Positions 45,131 through 53,342 of a DNA stretch of 64,000 nucleotides are shown here, piece by piece; the stretch's first letter is position 1; each line of letters opens with the position of its first letter. Source of the stretch: Sedimenticola hydrogenitrophicus (GTDB lineage Bacteria > Pseudomonadota > Gammaproteobacteria > Chromatiales > Chromatiaceae); NCBI RefSeq assembly GCF_025175675.1, contig NZ_JANIOA010000013.1, forward strand, positions 1 through 64,000, given 5' to 3'. Made by a program: the position numbers and the translations under genes. A model generated the notes under the pieces. It did no database searches. It was not told the origin of the DNA and worked only from the letters and a program-made list of their open reading frames with translations.

Positions 45131-45331
45131 ATGGCTACAGGTACTGTAAAGTGGTTTAACGAGTCCAAAGGTTTTGGGTTTATTTCTCAGGATGATGGCG
45201 GCCCCGATGTATTCGTACATTTCAATGCCATCCAGGGTTCGGGTTTCAAGACCCTGGCCGAAGGCCAGCCGGTCACCTTTGATGTTGAGAAGGGTCCCAA
45301 GGGCCTGCAGGCGAGCAAGGTTAGCGCCTAA
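45131..45331 (+). CDS. Cold-shock protein of the CspA family
   Basis: 66 residues, the standard length of a single cold-shock domain. The RNA-binding motifs KGFGFI and DVFVHF are present. It binds single-stranded RNA as a chaperone. The ATG lies after a long untranslated region rich in pyrimidines, as is common in csp genes, with no near-consensus ribosome-binding site (AGGTAAAAGTTAT). A strong terminator (45362-45388) follows 31 bp after the stop. An RRM-protein gene lies beyond it in the same direction. Confidence 0.95.
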   Translation: MATGTVKWFNESKGFGFISQDDGGPDVFVHFNAIQGSGFKTLAEGQPVTFDVEKGPKGLQASKVSA

Positions 45332-45361
45332 GCCTCACCTTATCGGCTAAACCGATATGCA

Positions 45362-45388
45362 GAACCCCGCTTCGGCGGGGTTCTTTAT
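45362..45388 (+). terminator. Rho-independent terminator of the cold-shock gene
   Basis: GAACCCCGC, loop TTCG, GCGGGGTTC, followed by TTTATT. A nine-pair stem with a stable UUCG loop. Confidence 0.92.
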
Positions 45389-45429
45389 TACCGCAGTAAC
45401 AGTTTGCATGATGCAAAGGGGGAACCTCA

Positions 45430-45693
45430 TTGAAAAAGATATTTATCGGGAATCTGCCATCCGATACCAGCGAACAAGATATCCAGACCCTGTTTTCCGA
45501 ATTCGGTACGGTGCGCGCATCCAAGCTGGTTATGGATGTCTTTTCCGGCCAGTGCAAGGGCTTCGGCTTTATTGAGATGGAAGGCCACGAGGCGCGTGCC
45601 GCCATCGCCGGACTGAATGGTAGAGAGTTCAACGGCAAGTCGCTGAAGGTCAACTTCGAGACCCCCAAACCAGGTGGCCGTCGCCGCCGCTAA
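45430..45693 (+). CDS. Small RNA-binding protein with one RRM domain
   Basis: 87 residues, almost a bare RRM. RNP2 is KIFIGNLP and RNP1 is KGFGFIEM. The protein ends in a basic tail (FETPKPGGRRRR). Such bacterial RRM proteins bind RNA and often accompany cold-shock genes, as here. The start is TTG at 45430, with AGGGGGAACC upstream. No ATG lies in a suitable position, so the TTG start is well supported. It has its own short unit after the csp terminator. Confidence 0.92.
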   Translation: MKKIFIGNLPSDTSEQDIQTLFSEFGTVRASKLVMDVFSGQCKGFGFIEMEGHEARAAIAGLNGREFNGKSLKVNFETPKPGGRRRR

Positions 45694-46193
45694 ATGGTGG
45701 GCTGTCCCGAGGGAATCCTGGGGAAGCGCAAGCTGGAATACCGATTGAACAAACCTGTTGATCCGAAGGTGATCCACCCTCGGGCCAAATGGGCGAGATA
45801 GCGGAAATGACGGGGCGCCGCCCGTTCAAGAGCGACGCCCTTTACCCGGAACGAATTAACCAACACCCATACACAAGTACTTGATCTCCAGGTACTCCTC
45901 GCTACCGTATTTGACCCCCGCGACCGATACCCGATGCCTTGACCCCACTGAACGGGGAACCTCGGCGTAAATGATCCCCTCGCTAATCCCCCTCCATGCC
46001 GTATCCAGGGTTTCGTCGGACCTGCCAGTTGCGACCGATTTCCCGCGCATAGGATACCGAACCGGGCGGGTCGGGGGAGATTCTGACTATACTCAATCTG
46101 TCGTTACGGGATTGGCGCCGTTCCGACAAGCGGGGCGGCCGGCCCCAAACCGCCGCCTCAAAACCCTCACGACGGTGTTGGGAGGTATTGATC
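45694..46193. other. Intergenic region, no supported gene
   Basis: 500 bp after the RRM gene. A minus-strand frame of 64 codons (45856-46050) lacks a ribosome-binding site and was not accepted. A weak hairpin (GGGCG ... CGACGCCC about 45815-45841) may terminate the RRM transcript. The last 60 bp must hold the promoter of the DUF1059 gene. Confidence 0.4.
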
Positions 46194-46391
46194 ATGTCAA
46201 GATACTATATAGATTGCCGCGACTACCCGAGCGACTCGAAATGCACGGTGGCGCTTTCCGCGGACACCAAGGAAGAACTGCTGGAGGCGGCGGTGCAACA
46301 CGCCAGCCAGGTGCACGGCCACCAGGACAGTCCGGAACTGCGGGACCAGATGCTCAAGATGTTCAACGAAGGGGAGACGCCGGCAAGCTGA
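46194..46391 (+). CDS. DUF1059 family small protein
   Basis: 65 residues. It matches the DUF1059 pattern as I know it: a short N-terminus with YYIDCRDYPSD and CTVALSADTKEELLEAAVQH, followed by ASQVHGHQDSPELRDQMLKM. A conserved cysteine and histidine pair (DCRD, HGH) may bind metal. The function is unknown. The ATG at 46194 has GGGAGG nine bases upstream. It lies 100 bp before a CadC-like regulator gene on the same strand but with its own spacing. Confidence 0.85.
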   Translation: MSRYYIDCRDYPSDSKCTVALSADTKEELLEAAVQHASQVHGHQDSPELRDQMLKMFNEGETPAS

Positions 46392-46495
46392 CGGCGTAAC
46401 CCCCGGGATGGGCCAGGGACGGCCCGCCTCCTGCCGGTCCGTTGCGGACAATTCTCAGACAAACCGGATAGCGAATCACGAAACGGGACAGCTGA

Positions 46496-48181
46496 TTGAG
46501 TCCATCCCAACCAGAAGCGTTCAACCTGGGTGCCTGGCGGGTAGTGCCGGCAGACAATGAGCTGTGCCGTGACGGCAAACGGGTCCCGCTCGAACCGAAA
46601 GCGATGGGACTGCTGCTGTACCTGGCGGAGCTTGCCGGGAATACGGTGAGCCGTGAGCAGCTGTTTGAGGCCTTGTGGCCGGGCGTCGTCGTCAGTGACG
46701 ACACCCTGACCCAGGCGGTGATCAAGCTGCGCAAGGCGTTGGGCGATAGTGCGAAAAATCCCCGCTATATCCAGACGGTAGCCAAGCGCGGTTATCGTCT
46801 TTGTGTCACGGTTGACCGCTCCCCGCCCGCGGCGCCAGCCGCGCCGTCGAATCGCCAGCGCTCCGGTTGGGCGTTGCTGGTGGTGACACTGGTCATTCTG
46901 ATTGGTGTGCTGGGTTATCGCACGCTCTACATGCCGCAACCGATGAGCGGGCTGCCCGATGTCTCCGCGCTTAAGCCGGTGCCTGCCGAGGGGTTGCCGA
47001 CGCTGACGGTGCAGCCTTTTCAATTACTCGGGGAGGATGCCCCACAAGCCTACCTGGCCCAGGGTCTGACATTCGACCTGATAACCGATCTGTCGCGTCT
47101 CTCCGGTCTCTGGGTAATCGGGTCCCGCTCCATTCTGGGACAGAAGGATGACGGGAAGGGGGCGCTGCCGGTGCGCTATCGGGTCACCGGTGAGGTGCAG
47201 CGTGCCGCGGACGAACTGCGCGTGCAGGTCCATCTGCAGGACATGCAGAGCGGTCGTCAGCTCTGGTCGGAACGCTATCATCAACCGATCGACAACCTGT
47301 TCCAGATCCAGGAACAGATCAGCCGGCAAATCGCCGCGACCCTGTCGCTCAAGGTAAGTGAAGCGGAGCAGCGGCACCTGGCACACCGCTATACCCACAG
47401 CGTACCGGCCTACGAGCTTTTTCTGCGGGCCCAGTCGCTACTGCTGGTCAGATTGCGGGAGGAGAATGAGAAGGCCCGCACCCTCTACCGCCAGGCCATT
47501 GCACTGGACCCTTCGTTCGCCCGCGCCTATGCCGGTCTGGCGCTCAGCCATGCGGCGGATTACCGCAATCAGTGGATATCCAGCGGGAGCGTTGCCCTGG
47601 AAAAGGCCCGCGGCATGGCCAGGACAGCACTGCAGATCGACCCCGACATTCCCGAAGTTTATTGGGTGCTGGCCTATGTGAGTGCCCAGCAACGGCAGCA
47701 CGAGAAGGCGATCGGGTTGCTGAAAAAGGCGACCTCCCTGGATCAGTCATTCGCCGATGCCTATGCCCTGATGGGCGGGATCAATACCTATCTGGGTCGA
47801 TCGGACAGGACCCCCGCGCTGATCCGCACCGCCATCCGCCTCAACCCGGATGCCGGTTATCTCTATTACCTGCTGCTCGGTCGCGCCTATTTCTATCTGG
47901 GGGATTGGGAGCAGGCACTGATCAATCTCAACGAGGCGCTGATGCGCAATCCCGCCAATCTGGAAGGGCATATTTATCTGGCCGCCGTGCTGGAGGCGTC
48001 CGGCGATCACGCCGGGGCACTCTGGGAGGCGGATGAGATACTCGCTCTGCAGGATGACTTCAATGCCGATAGTTGGTTGCAGACCTATCCGATGACCGAC
48101 AAGGGGCAGGCCCGGCAATTGCGAACCGCACTGGCGTCATTGGGTCTGGTGGAAACGGCCGTGCGTGTGCAAAAGCCGTAA
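46496..48181 (+). CDS. CadC/ToxR-like membrane regulator with TPR repeats
   Basis: 561 residues. An N-terminal OmpR-type winged helix (about 8-105: LCRDGKRVPLEPKAMGLLLY, VVSDDTLTQAVIKLRKALGD) is followed by one membrane helix (about 122-142, WALLVVTLVILIGVLGY). The periplasmic part begins with an adenylate-cyclase-associated FlgO-like region (LTVQPFQLLGEDAPQAYLAQ) and continues with TPR-type helices to the C-terminus (about 300-540). It resembles the CadC family that senses signals across the membrane. The start is TTG at 46496, immediately after an in-frame TGA at 46493-46495, so no longer start exists. Targets are unknown. Confidence 0.88.
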   Translation: MSPSQPEAFNLGAWRVVPADNELCRDGKRVPLEPKAMGLLLYLAELAGNTVSREQLFEALWPGVVVSDDTLTQAVIKLRKALGDSAKNPRYIQTVAKRGYRLCVTVDRSPPAAPAAPSNRQRSGWALLVVTLVILIGVLGYRTLYMPQPMSGLPDVSALKPVPAEGLPTLTVQPFQLLGEDAPQAYLAQGLTFDLITDLSRLSGLWVIGSRSILGQKDDGKGALPVRYRVTGEVQRAADELRVQVHLQDMQSGRQLWSERYHQPIDNLFQIQEQISRQIAATLSLKVSEAEQRHLAHRYTHSVPAYELFLRAQSLLLVRLREENEKARTLYRQAIALDPSFARAYAGLALSHAADYRNQWISSGSVALEKARGMARTALQIDPDIPEVYWVLAYVSAQQRQHEKAIGLLKKATSLDQSFADAYALMGGINTYLGRSDRTPALIRTAIRLNPDAGYLYYLLLGRAYFYLGDWEQALINLNEALMRNPANLEGHIYLAAVLEASGDHAGALWEADEILALQDDFNADSWLQTYPMTDKGQARQLRTALASLGLVETAVRVQKP

Positions 48182-48382
48182 TCGGTCTCTGCAACGACGA
48201 CAAGCCACGGTTCGTTTTCTTCTTTACTCCTTGCGAAACCTATTGAAAAACAACTGAAAACTGTTTCTTCGTGATTTCTTAGGGAATCATTCGGGACTTT
48301 TCGGGCGTCTCCGTCTATACCCTGAATTAAGGCAGCGCAGGCTCGCCCGGGTTGTCCTGAATTAACCCAGAGGAGAGACGCC

Positions 48383-48517
48383 ATGATGAATACAGCACAG
48401 CAAGCGCGGTTTGATCCCATCACTTGTAAACAGGCCCCCGTCCGGCAGTGGGACAGGACAGTGGCGGTGTGGCACCGCTGCGGACCGTGGTTATCCAACG
48501 GAGGAGAGCGGCCATGA
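48383..48517 (+). CDS. 44-residue leader ORF coupled to the nitrilase gene
   Basis: ATGATG at 48383 opens a frame of 44 codons ending TGA at 48515-48517, overlapping the nitrilase ATG (48514) by four bases. AGAGGAGAG precedes it with good spacing. The product starts MMNTAQQARFDPITCKQAPV and has two cysteines and several tryptophans (VRQWDRTVAVWHRCGPW). It has no recognised family. Its role is probably translational coupling or regulation of the nitrilase. The stop overlap and SD favour a translated leader, but the peptide itself may be unimportant. Confidence 0.45.
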   Translation: MMNTAQQARFDPITCKQAPVRQWDRTVAVWHRCGPWLSNGGERP

Positions 48518-49449
48518 GTAAATTGGCGATAGTACAGATACCACCGGTATTTCTGGACCGGGCCAAAACCCTGGAGCTGGCTGTCGGGCAAATCGCGCTG
48601 GCGGCCTCCCAGGGGGCGGAACTGGTGGTTTTTCCCGAGGCCTTTATCCCCGGTTATCCCGCCTGGGCCTGGCGTCTCCGACCGGGCGCCGACTGGGGAG
48701 CGTGCGAGGCATTGCACGGTCGTCTGCTGGATCAGTCGGTGGACCTGAAACGGGGCGATCTGGAACCCCTCTGCGCGGCGGCGCGCCAGCATCAGGTAAC
48801 CGTGATGTGCGGGATCAATGAGCGGGACAGTGATTTCAGCCGCGCCACCCTCTTCAACAGCTACCTGGTGGTCGGCCCGGAGGGGACGGTGCTGAACCGT
48901 CATCGCAAGGTCATGCCCACCAATCCGGAACGGATGGTATGGGGCTTCGGCGACGCCGCCGGGCTGAATGTGGTGGATACCCCCTGTGGCCGGGTGGGTG
49001 CGCTGCTCTGTTGGGAGAACTATATGCCGCTGGCGCGTTATGCCCTCTATGCCCAGGGCGTGGAGCTCTATGTGGCCCCCACCTATGACAGCGGCGACGA
49101 CTGGATCGGCAGCCTGCGCCACATCGCCCGCGAGGCAGGGTGCTGGGTGGTGGGTAGCGGGACGCTGTTGCGGGGAGAGGATCTGCGGGTGGACGTGGCC
49201 GATCTGGCTGCTCTCTATCCTGATCCCGATGAGTGGGTGAATCCGGGGGACTCGGTGGTCATCGCCCCGGGTGGCGGGGTGGTGGCCGGACCGCTGCGGC
49301 GCGAGTCGGGTATCCTCTACGCCGAGGTGGATGCGGCCAAGGTGGGGCTGGCCCGTCGTACCCTGGACGTGGCCGGTCACTATGCGCGGCCGGATCTCTT
49401 TCAGCTCAAGGTCAACCGGCAGCCGCAGCGCCCGGTGGATTTCTCCTGA
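48514..49449 (+). CDS. Nitrilase / carbon-nitrogen hydrolase
   Basis: 311 residues. The Glu-Lys-Cys catalytic triad is visible: Glu42 in VVFPEAFIPGYP, Lys132 in HRKVMPTNPER, Cys166 in LLCWENYMP. The FIPGYPAWAW and RHRKVMPT segments are typical of true nitrilases (nitrile to acid and ammonia), though cyanide hydratases and amidases share them. The ATG at 48514 follows GGAGGAGAGCGGCC. It is coupled to the upstream 44-codon ORF by a four-base overlap. A broken paralogous fragment follows 9 bp downstream. Confidence 0.9.
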   Translation: MSKLAIVQIPPVFLDRAKTLELAVGQIALAASQGAELVVFPEAFIPGYPAWAWRLRPGADWGACEALHGRLLDQSVDLKRGDLEPLCAAARQHQVTVMCGINERDSDFSRATLFNSYLVVGPEGTVLNRHRKVMPTNPERMVWGFGDAAGLNVVDTPCGRVGALLCWENYMPLARYALYAQGVELYVAPTYDSGDDWIGSLRHIAREAGCWVVGSGTLLRGEDLRVDVADLAALYPDPDEWVNPGDSVVIAPGGGVVAGPLRRESGILYAEVDAAKVGLARRTLDVAGHYARPDLFQLKVNRQPQRPVDFS

Positions 49450-49458
49450 GTCCGGGCC

Positions 49459-49647
49459 GTGATAAACCGGCGCCATTTCAACGGCTGGCTGGCCGCCATC
49501 CTCTGCGCTGGATGGAGCGGTGCGGTACAGCCGCAGACCACCGCCGGCACCCCGCTGCGCGTGGCCGCCCTGCAGATGGAACCCAGGTTGGCCGATCTGC
49601 AGGCCAATCTGGCCCAGGCGGAACAGTTATCTGTACAGGGGCAGTGA
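49459..49647 (+). pseudogene. N-terminal remnant of a second secreted C-N hydrolase
   Basis: A 62-codon frame starting GTG at 49459. It has a signal-like N-terminus (HFNGWLAAILCAGWSGAVQP) followed by TPLRVAALQMEPRLADLQAN, the usual first strand and helix of a nitrilase-superfamily domain. The frame then ends at TGA (49645-49647), 60 bp before the next gene, so the catalytic Glu, Lys and Cys are gone. It looks like a truncated carbon-nitrogen hydrolase left after deletion. It lies just behind an intact nitrilase, so it may be the relic of a once two-gene unit. Confidence 0.55.
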
Positions 49648-49705
49648 TCGATGCTGGCGATAGTGCCGGTGTCAATTCAGTTCCTCTGGGTATGAGGAGA
49701 ACATC

Positions 49706-50161
49706 ATGAATGCGACAACGACCTATCATGCAAGCTGCTTTTGTGGCGGGGTAGCGATGACCCTGACCGGTGAGCCGGAAGTGATGGCCTACTGCCATTG
49801 TGACTCCTGCCGCCGCTGGTCCGCCGGCCGGGTCAGTGCCTTTACCTTGTGGAAACCGGAGAGCCTGGCGATTACCCGGGGTGCGGAACAGATAGCCAGT
49901 TATGAGCAAAATCCCCGTTCTGATCATCGGCAGGTGGTCAGCAAACGCAAGTGGTGCAAAGTATGCGGCGGGCATCTCTATACCGATCACCCCACCATGG
50001 GCTTGATTGATGTCCCGTCAGCGGTGATTGATCATTTTCATTTTGAGCCGGCATTCCATGTGCACTATCAGGAGTCCGTACAACCCATTCGGGATGGGTT
50101 GCCCAAGTTCAAGGATTTACCCAAGGAGGCCGGCGGCACCGGGAATCGGCTGGCTGAGTGA
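49706..50161 (+). CDS. GFA-family zinc protein (Mss4-like fold)
   Basis: 151 residues. The zinc-binding cysteines of the GFA family are present: HASCFCGGVAM near the N-terminus, AYCHCDSCRRWSA and KWCKVCGGHLYTDH. The family is named for glutathione-dependent formaldehyde-activating enzyme, but most members have no assigned reaction. The ATG follows AGGAGAACATC. It stands alone, convergent with the NorD-like gene. The tail is a short helix without known motif. Confidence 0.88.
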   Translation: MNATTTYHASCFCGGVAMTLTGEPEVMAYCHCDSCRRWSAGRVSAFTLWKPESLAITRGAEQIASYEQNPRSDHRQVVSKRKWCKVCGGHLYTDHPTMGLIDVPSAVIDHFHFEPAFHVHYQESVQPIRDGLPKFKDLPKEAGGTGNRLAE

Positions 50162-50216
50162 AGTGCGGTTTCACCCCAGCGTTTTTTTCCGTGTGGGCGC
50201 GGTCGACTGACGCCGT

Positions 50217-52322
50217 TCAGCGGGTCAACCGCCGGTAGATGTCGGAGACCTTCAGCGGCAGCGCGCGCACATCGTCCACCACGCTGTAGGCGGCCGGGCC
50301 GTAGAGGTGGGGCAGGTAGTCCCGCGCCTCCTCGTCGATGGTGATGCAGTAGGGGTGGATGCCGCCGCGCCGCGCCTCGATCAGGGCGCGGCGGGTATCC
50401 TCGATACCGTATTGACCCCGGTAGCCGTCGTAGTCATCCGGCTTGCCGTCGGAGAGGGTGACGAGCAGGCGGGTCTTGGCCTCGGTCTGCTGCAATACCC
50501 GGGTGAGGTGGCGGATGGCGAAGCCCATGCGGGTATAGTCCTGGGGTTCGATGGCGCTGATGCGTGCCCGGATCAGTTCACCGTAGGACTCCTCGAAGTG
50601 CTTGATGTGGAACAGCTCGCAGCGCTTGCGGGTCATGCCGGAGAAGCCGTAGATGGCGTAGCGGTCACCCAGGCTCTGCAACGCCTCGCACAGCAGCAGC
50701 AGGGATTCGCGCTCGGCGTCGTTGATCCAGCCCTTGGTGGAGCCGCTCATGTCCACCATGAAGACCACCGCGATGTTACGTTCGTTGCGCTGCATTTTGG
50801 TGAGCAGGCGCTCGGTCATCTCGAATCCGAGGTGGGCATCCGCCAGCGCCTCCACCAGGGCGTCGATATCCACCTCATCCCCTTCCGGCTGGCGTTTCAG
50901 CAGCCGGTTCTCGTGGCGCATCGCCTCGAAGGTCTTACGCAGGTGCTTGATCAGGCCGTGGTGCTTGGCCAGGGTGCGGGCCGCGAAATCATCATACAGC
51001 GGGGTGATCTCGCGCTCCCGCACGGCACACCAGTTTTTCCGATAATGGCGGCGCTGGAAGTCCCACTCGTCGTAGAGGTGAGCCCCCTCCTCGTGATAGC
51101 TGCCGCGCCACACGTCATCGGCATCACGCTTCGGATCGCGCAGCAGGGCCGGGTCATAATCACCTGGCCCGGCGGGTTGCAGGTAGTCATCCGGGATCTC
51201 CCCCAGGTCGAGCAGGATGGAGCGTTGCAGCGCCTGCACCTCATCGGGCAGCGGCGCCGGCATATCGTCCAGCAGGATCTCGACGCGGAAACCCTCCGGC
51301 ACGGACGGGTCCTCCTCGCGCTGTTTGGTAAAGCGGGAGGGTCGCTGCTCCCGCTCACCGCGCGGCAGCTCCTCCAGCAGGCTGTTCAGCGCCACCTTGA
51401 AGCGGGCCCGCTCCTTCTCCATGCGGGCCGGCATGCAGGCGCGCACCGCCTCCAGGTCCAGGAGGATCGGCTGTCCGGCGGACGGGTAGGGTGTGAGTCG
51501 GCCGAGTTGCTGCCGGGCCAGCGCCAGCACATCGGTAGCCTGGGTTTCCGGTGTCTCAAGCCGCGCCAGTAGCCCTGTCCACTCGGCCGGCAGGGCCGCC
51601 TCACCGAGCGCCTGGCTGATCTGTTCCAGCTGCCGATGGAGCCCCGGCAGGGCGCGTCGCAGACACGCCTTCAGGCGCAGCAGCTCCATGGCGTGATAGA
51701 GCGCCAGGAGCCCGGGATCGGGAGCGTTGAGGGACAGCAGCGGGCGGAAGGAGCCAAAGCGGATCTGCGCCCAGAGCAGGGCGCAGGTGACCTTGTAGTG
51801 CTGGAAGTTTTGCTCCGGGGTCGGCAACCCTGCCAGCAGTGGCGGCAGGAACAGGGTCTCGCTGTCGGTATGGATGGTGTCCGCCGCGCTGAGCTTGAGC
51901 GGCCGCCCGGAGAGGCCCCGGAGAAAATGGCTTAGCACCCCCTCGTGTTCCTGCAGCAGGGCGCCGCGTGACCGGGCCTGCTGCTGCCCGGCAAATTGCC
52001 GGTACTGTTCGATCACCCGCAGGGCCGGGCGCAGTCCCTCGGCATCGTAGCGATCCATGCTGTGGAAGATCCAGGCCTCGAAGTCGTCCGGCGCCATCAG
52101 CGCCTGCGCCGCCACGCCGCGACAGGCGACCTGGTAGCCCAGCTCCACGTGGGTACTGGCGATGCGTCGGATCCAGCTGATCAGGCGGGCCTGGCGCTCT
52201 GCCGGGAGGGCTGCGATAGCGGCGGCCGGTTGCGCCGTGTCGCGGAACGAGAACTCCACCTCCAGCAGCTGGTCCAGCAGCTGGCGCACCGCGGATGCCG
52301 GGAGCGGGGCGGTGGAGGCCAT
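50217..52322 (-). CDS. VWA-domain protein, NorD/CbbO type
   Basis: 701 residues. The N-terminal half is helical and of unclear fold. The C-terminal von Willebrand A domain (about 510-695) has the MIDAS motif DMSGSTKG (here VFMVDMSGSTKGWI) and the later TLSDGKPDDYDGY. It pairs with the AAA+ ATPase encoded next to it, 1 bp away. Such pairs remodel metalloenzymes: NorQ-NorD insert non-haem iron in nitric oxide reductase, and CbbQ-CbbO activate Rubisco. Neither target enzyme is in this window, so the choice is open. Confidence 0.9.
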   Translation of the reverse strand: MASTAPLPASAVRQLLDQLLEVEFSFRDTAQPAAAIAALPAERQARLISWIRRIASTHVELGYQVACRGVAAQALMAPDDFEAWIFHSMDRYDAEGLRPALRVIEQYRQFAGQQQARSRGALLQEHEGVLSHFLRGLSGRPLKLSAADTIHTDSETLFLPPLLAGLPTPEQNFQHYKVTCALLWAQIRFGSFRPLLSLNAPDPGLLALYHAMELLRLKACLRRALPGLHRQLEQISQALGEAALPAEWTGLLARLETPETQATDVLALARQQLGRLTPYPSAGQPILLDLEAVRACMPARMEKERARFKVALNSLLEELPRGEREQRPSRFTKQREEDPSVPEGFRVEILLDDMPAPLPDEVQALQRSILLDLGEIPDDYLQPAGPGDYDPALLRDPKRDADDVWRGSYHEEGAHLYDEWDFQRRHYRKNWCAVREREITPLYDDFAARTLAKHHGLIKHLRKTFEAMRHENRLLKRQPEGDEVDIDALVEALADAHLGFEMTERLLTKMQRNERNIAVVFMVDMSGSTKGWINDAERESLLLLCEALQSLGDRYAIYGFSGMTRKRCELFHIKHFEESYGELIRARISAIEPQDYTRMGFAIRHLTRVLQQTEAKTRLLVTLSDGKPDDYDGYRGQYGIEDTRRALIEARRGGIHPYCITIDEEARDYLPHLYGPAAYSVVDDVRALPLKVSDIYRRLTR

Positions 52323-52323
52323 C

Positions 52324-53130
52324 TCAGAACAGGGAGGAGGAGAGTTCGTTCACCGAGGCGAGCATCTCCGGGTCGTCGGTGAGGGCCTGGGCGATCGCCC
52401 CCTGGCAGGCGGAGACCGGATTGACCCCGGCCACCATCAATTTGGCGGCGTGTACCAGCAGGCGGGTGCTGGCCCCCTCTTCCAGACCGCTGCCCTTGAG
52501 GTTGCGGGTCATGCCGGCAAATTTCACCAGCCGTCCGGCCAGCTCCCAGTCCAGTCCCGATTCGCGCACCACGATCTCGCTCTCCAGCGCCGCCCCGGGG
52601 TAGTTGAACTCCAGCGCCACGAAGCGCTGCCGGGTACTCTGTTTCAGGTCCTTGAGCACGCTCTGGTAGCCGGGGTTGTAGGAGATGGCGATGGCGAACT
52701 CCGGATCGGCCTCGATCAGGGTGCCGAGCTTCTCTATCGGCAGCACCCGGCGGTCATCGGCCAGGGGGTGGATCACCACCATGGTGTCCTTGCGCGCCTC
52801 GACGATCTCATCCAGGTAACAGATGCCGCCCGCCTTGACCGCCTGGGTCAGGGGGCCGTCGATCCAGTTGGTCTCGCCGCCCTTGATCAGGTAGCGCCCC
52901 ACCAGGTCGGAGGCGGTCAGGTCGTCATGGCAGGAGACGGTGATCAGCGGTCGCTTGAGCCGCCACGCCATGTACTCCATGAAGCGGGTCTTGCCGCAGC
53001 CGGTCGGCCCCTTCAGCAGCAGCGGCAGCTGGTTGCGGTAGGCCGCCTCGAACAGCTCGATCTCGTCGCCGGTGGGCTGGTAATAGGGCTCATCCTCGAT
53101 CCGGTACTCATCCAGTCTGAAGGTGCGCAT
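52324..53130 (-). CDS. AAA+ MoxR-like ATPase, NorQ/CbbQ type
   Basis: 268 residues. Walker A is [10 protein letters not shown] (about 45-54), and Walker B lies in [15 protein letters not shown]. The sensor and arginine-finger region ends with [20 protein letters not shown]. The length and [20 protein letters not shown] match NorQ/CbbQ. The frame opens at 53166 with TTG, but the ATG at 53130 preceded by CAGGAG is the better start. It is co-transcribed with the VWA gene. Without cbbLS/cbbM or norCB nearby, the client is unknown. Confidence 0.92.
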   Translation of the reverse strand: MRTFRLDEYRIEDEPYYQPTGDEIELFEAAYRNQLPLLLKGPTGCGKTRFMEYMAWRLKRPLITVSCHDDLTASDLVGRYLIKGGETNWIDGPLTQAVKAGGICYLDEIVEARKDTMVVIHPLADDRRVLPIEKLGTLIEADPEFAIAISYNPGYQSVLKDLKQSTRQRFVALEFNYPGAALESEIVVRESGLDWELAGRLVKFAGMTRNLKGSGLEEGASTRLLVHAAKLMVAGVNPVSACQGAIAQALTDDPEMLASVNELSSSLF

Positions 53131-53342
53131 CCGTGGGTACTCCTGGGTTACTGCGTCAGCACTCAAGTCTGCTGGGGAAAGGTGGGGATATCAACAAGCG
53201 GAAAGTAAGGATTTTCCGCCCGGGCACCCCGTGCCATACGGTGGTCAGTGGCGTTGCCTGCCGAAGTGTGATGAACCTTTTACCGGGCCGGTGCATAATC
53301 CCGGGTTATCGACAAGCCGGATCATGATCGACGGGCATCCAG

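Noticed and set aside
45856-46050. Minus-strand frame of 64 residues
   Set aside because: No ribosome-binding site, no similarity I know, and it lies in a low-information intergenic stretch.
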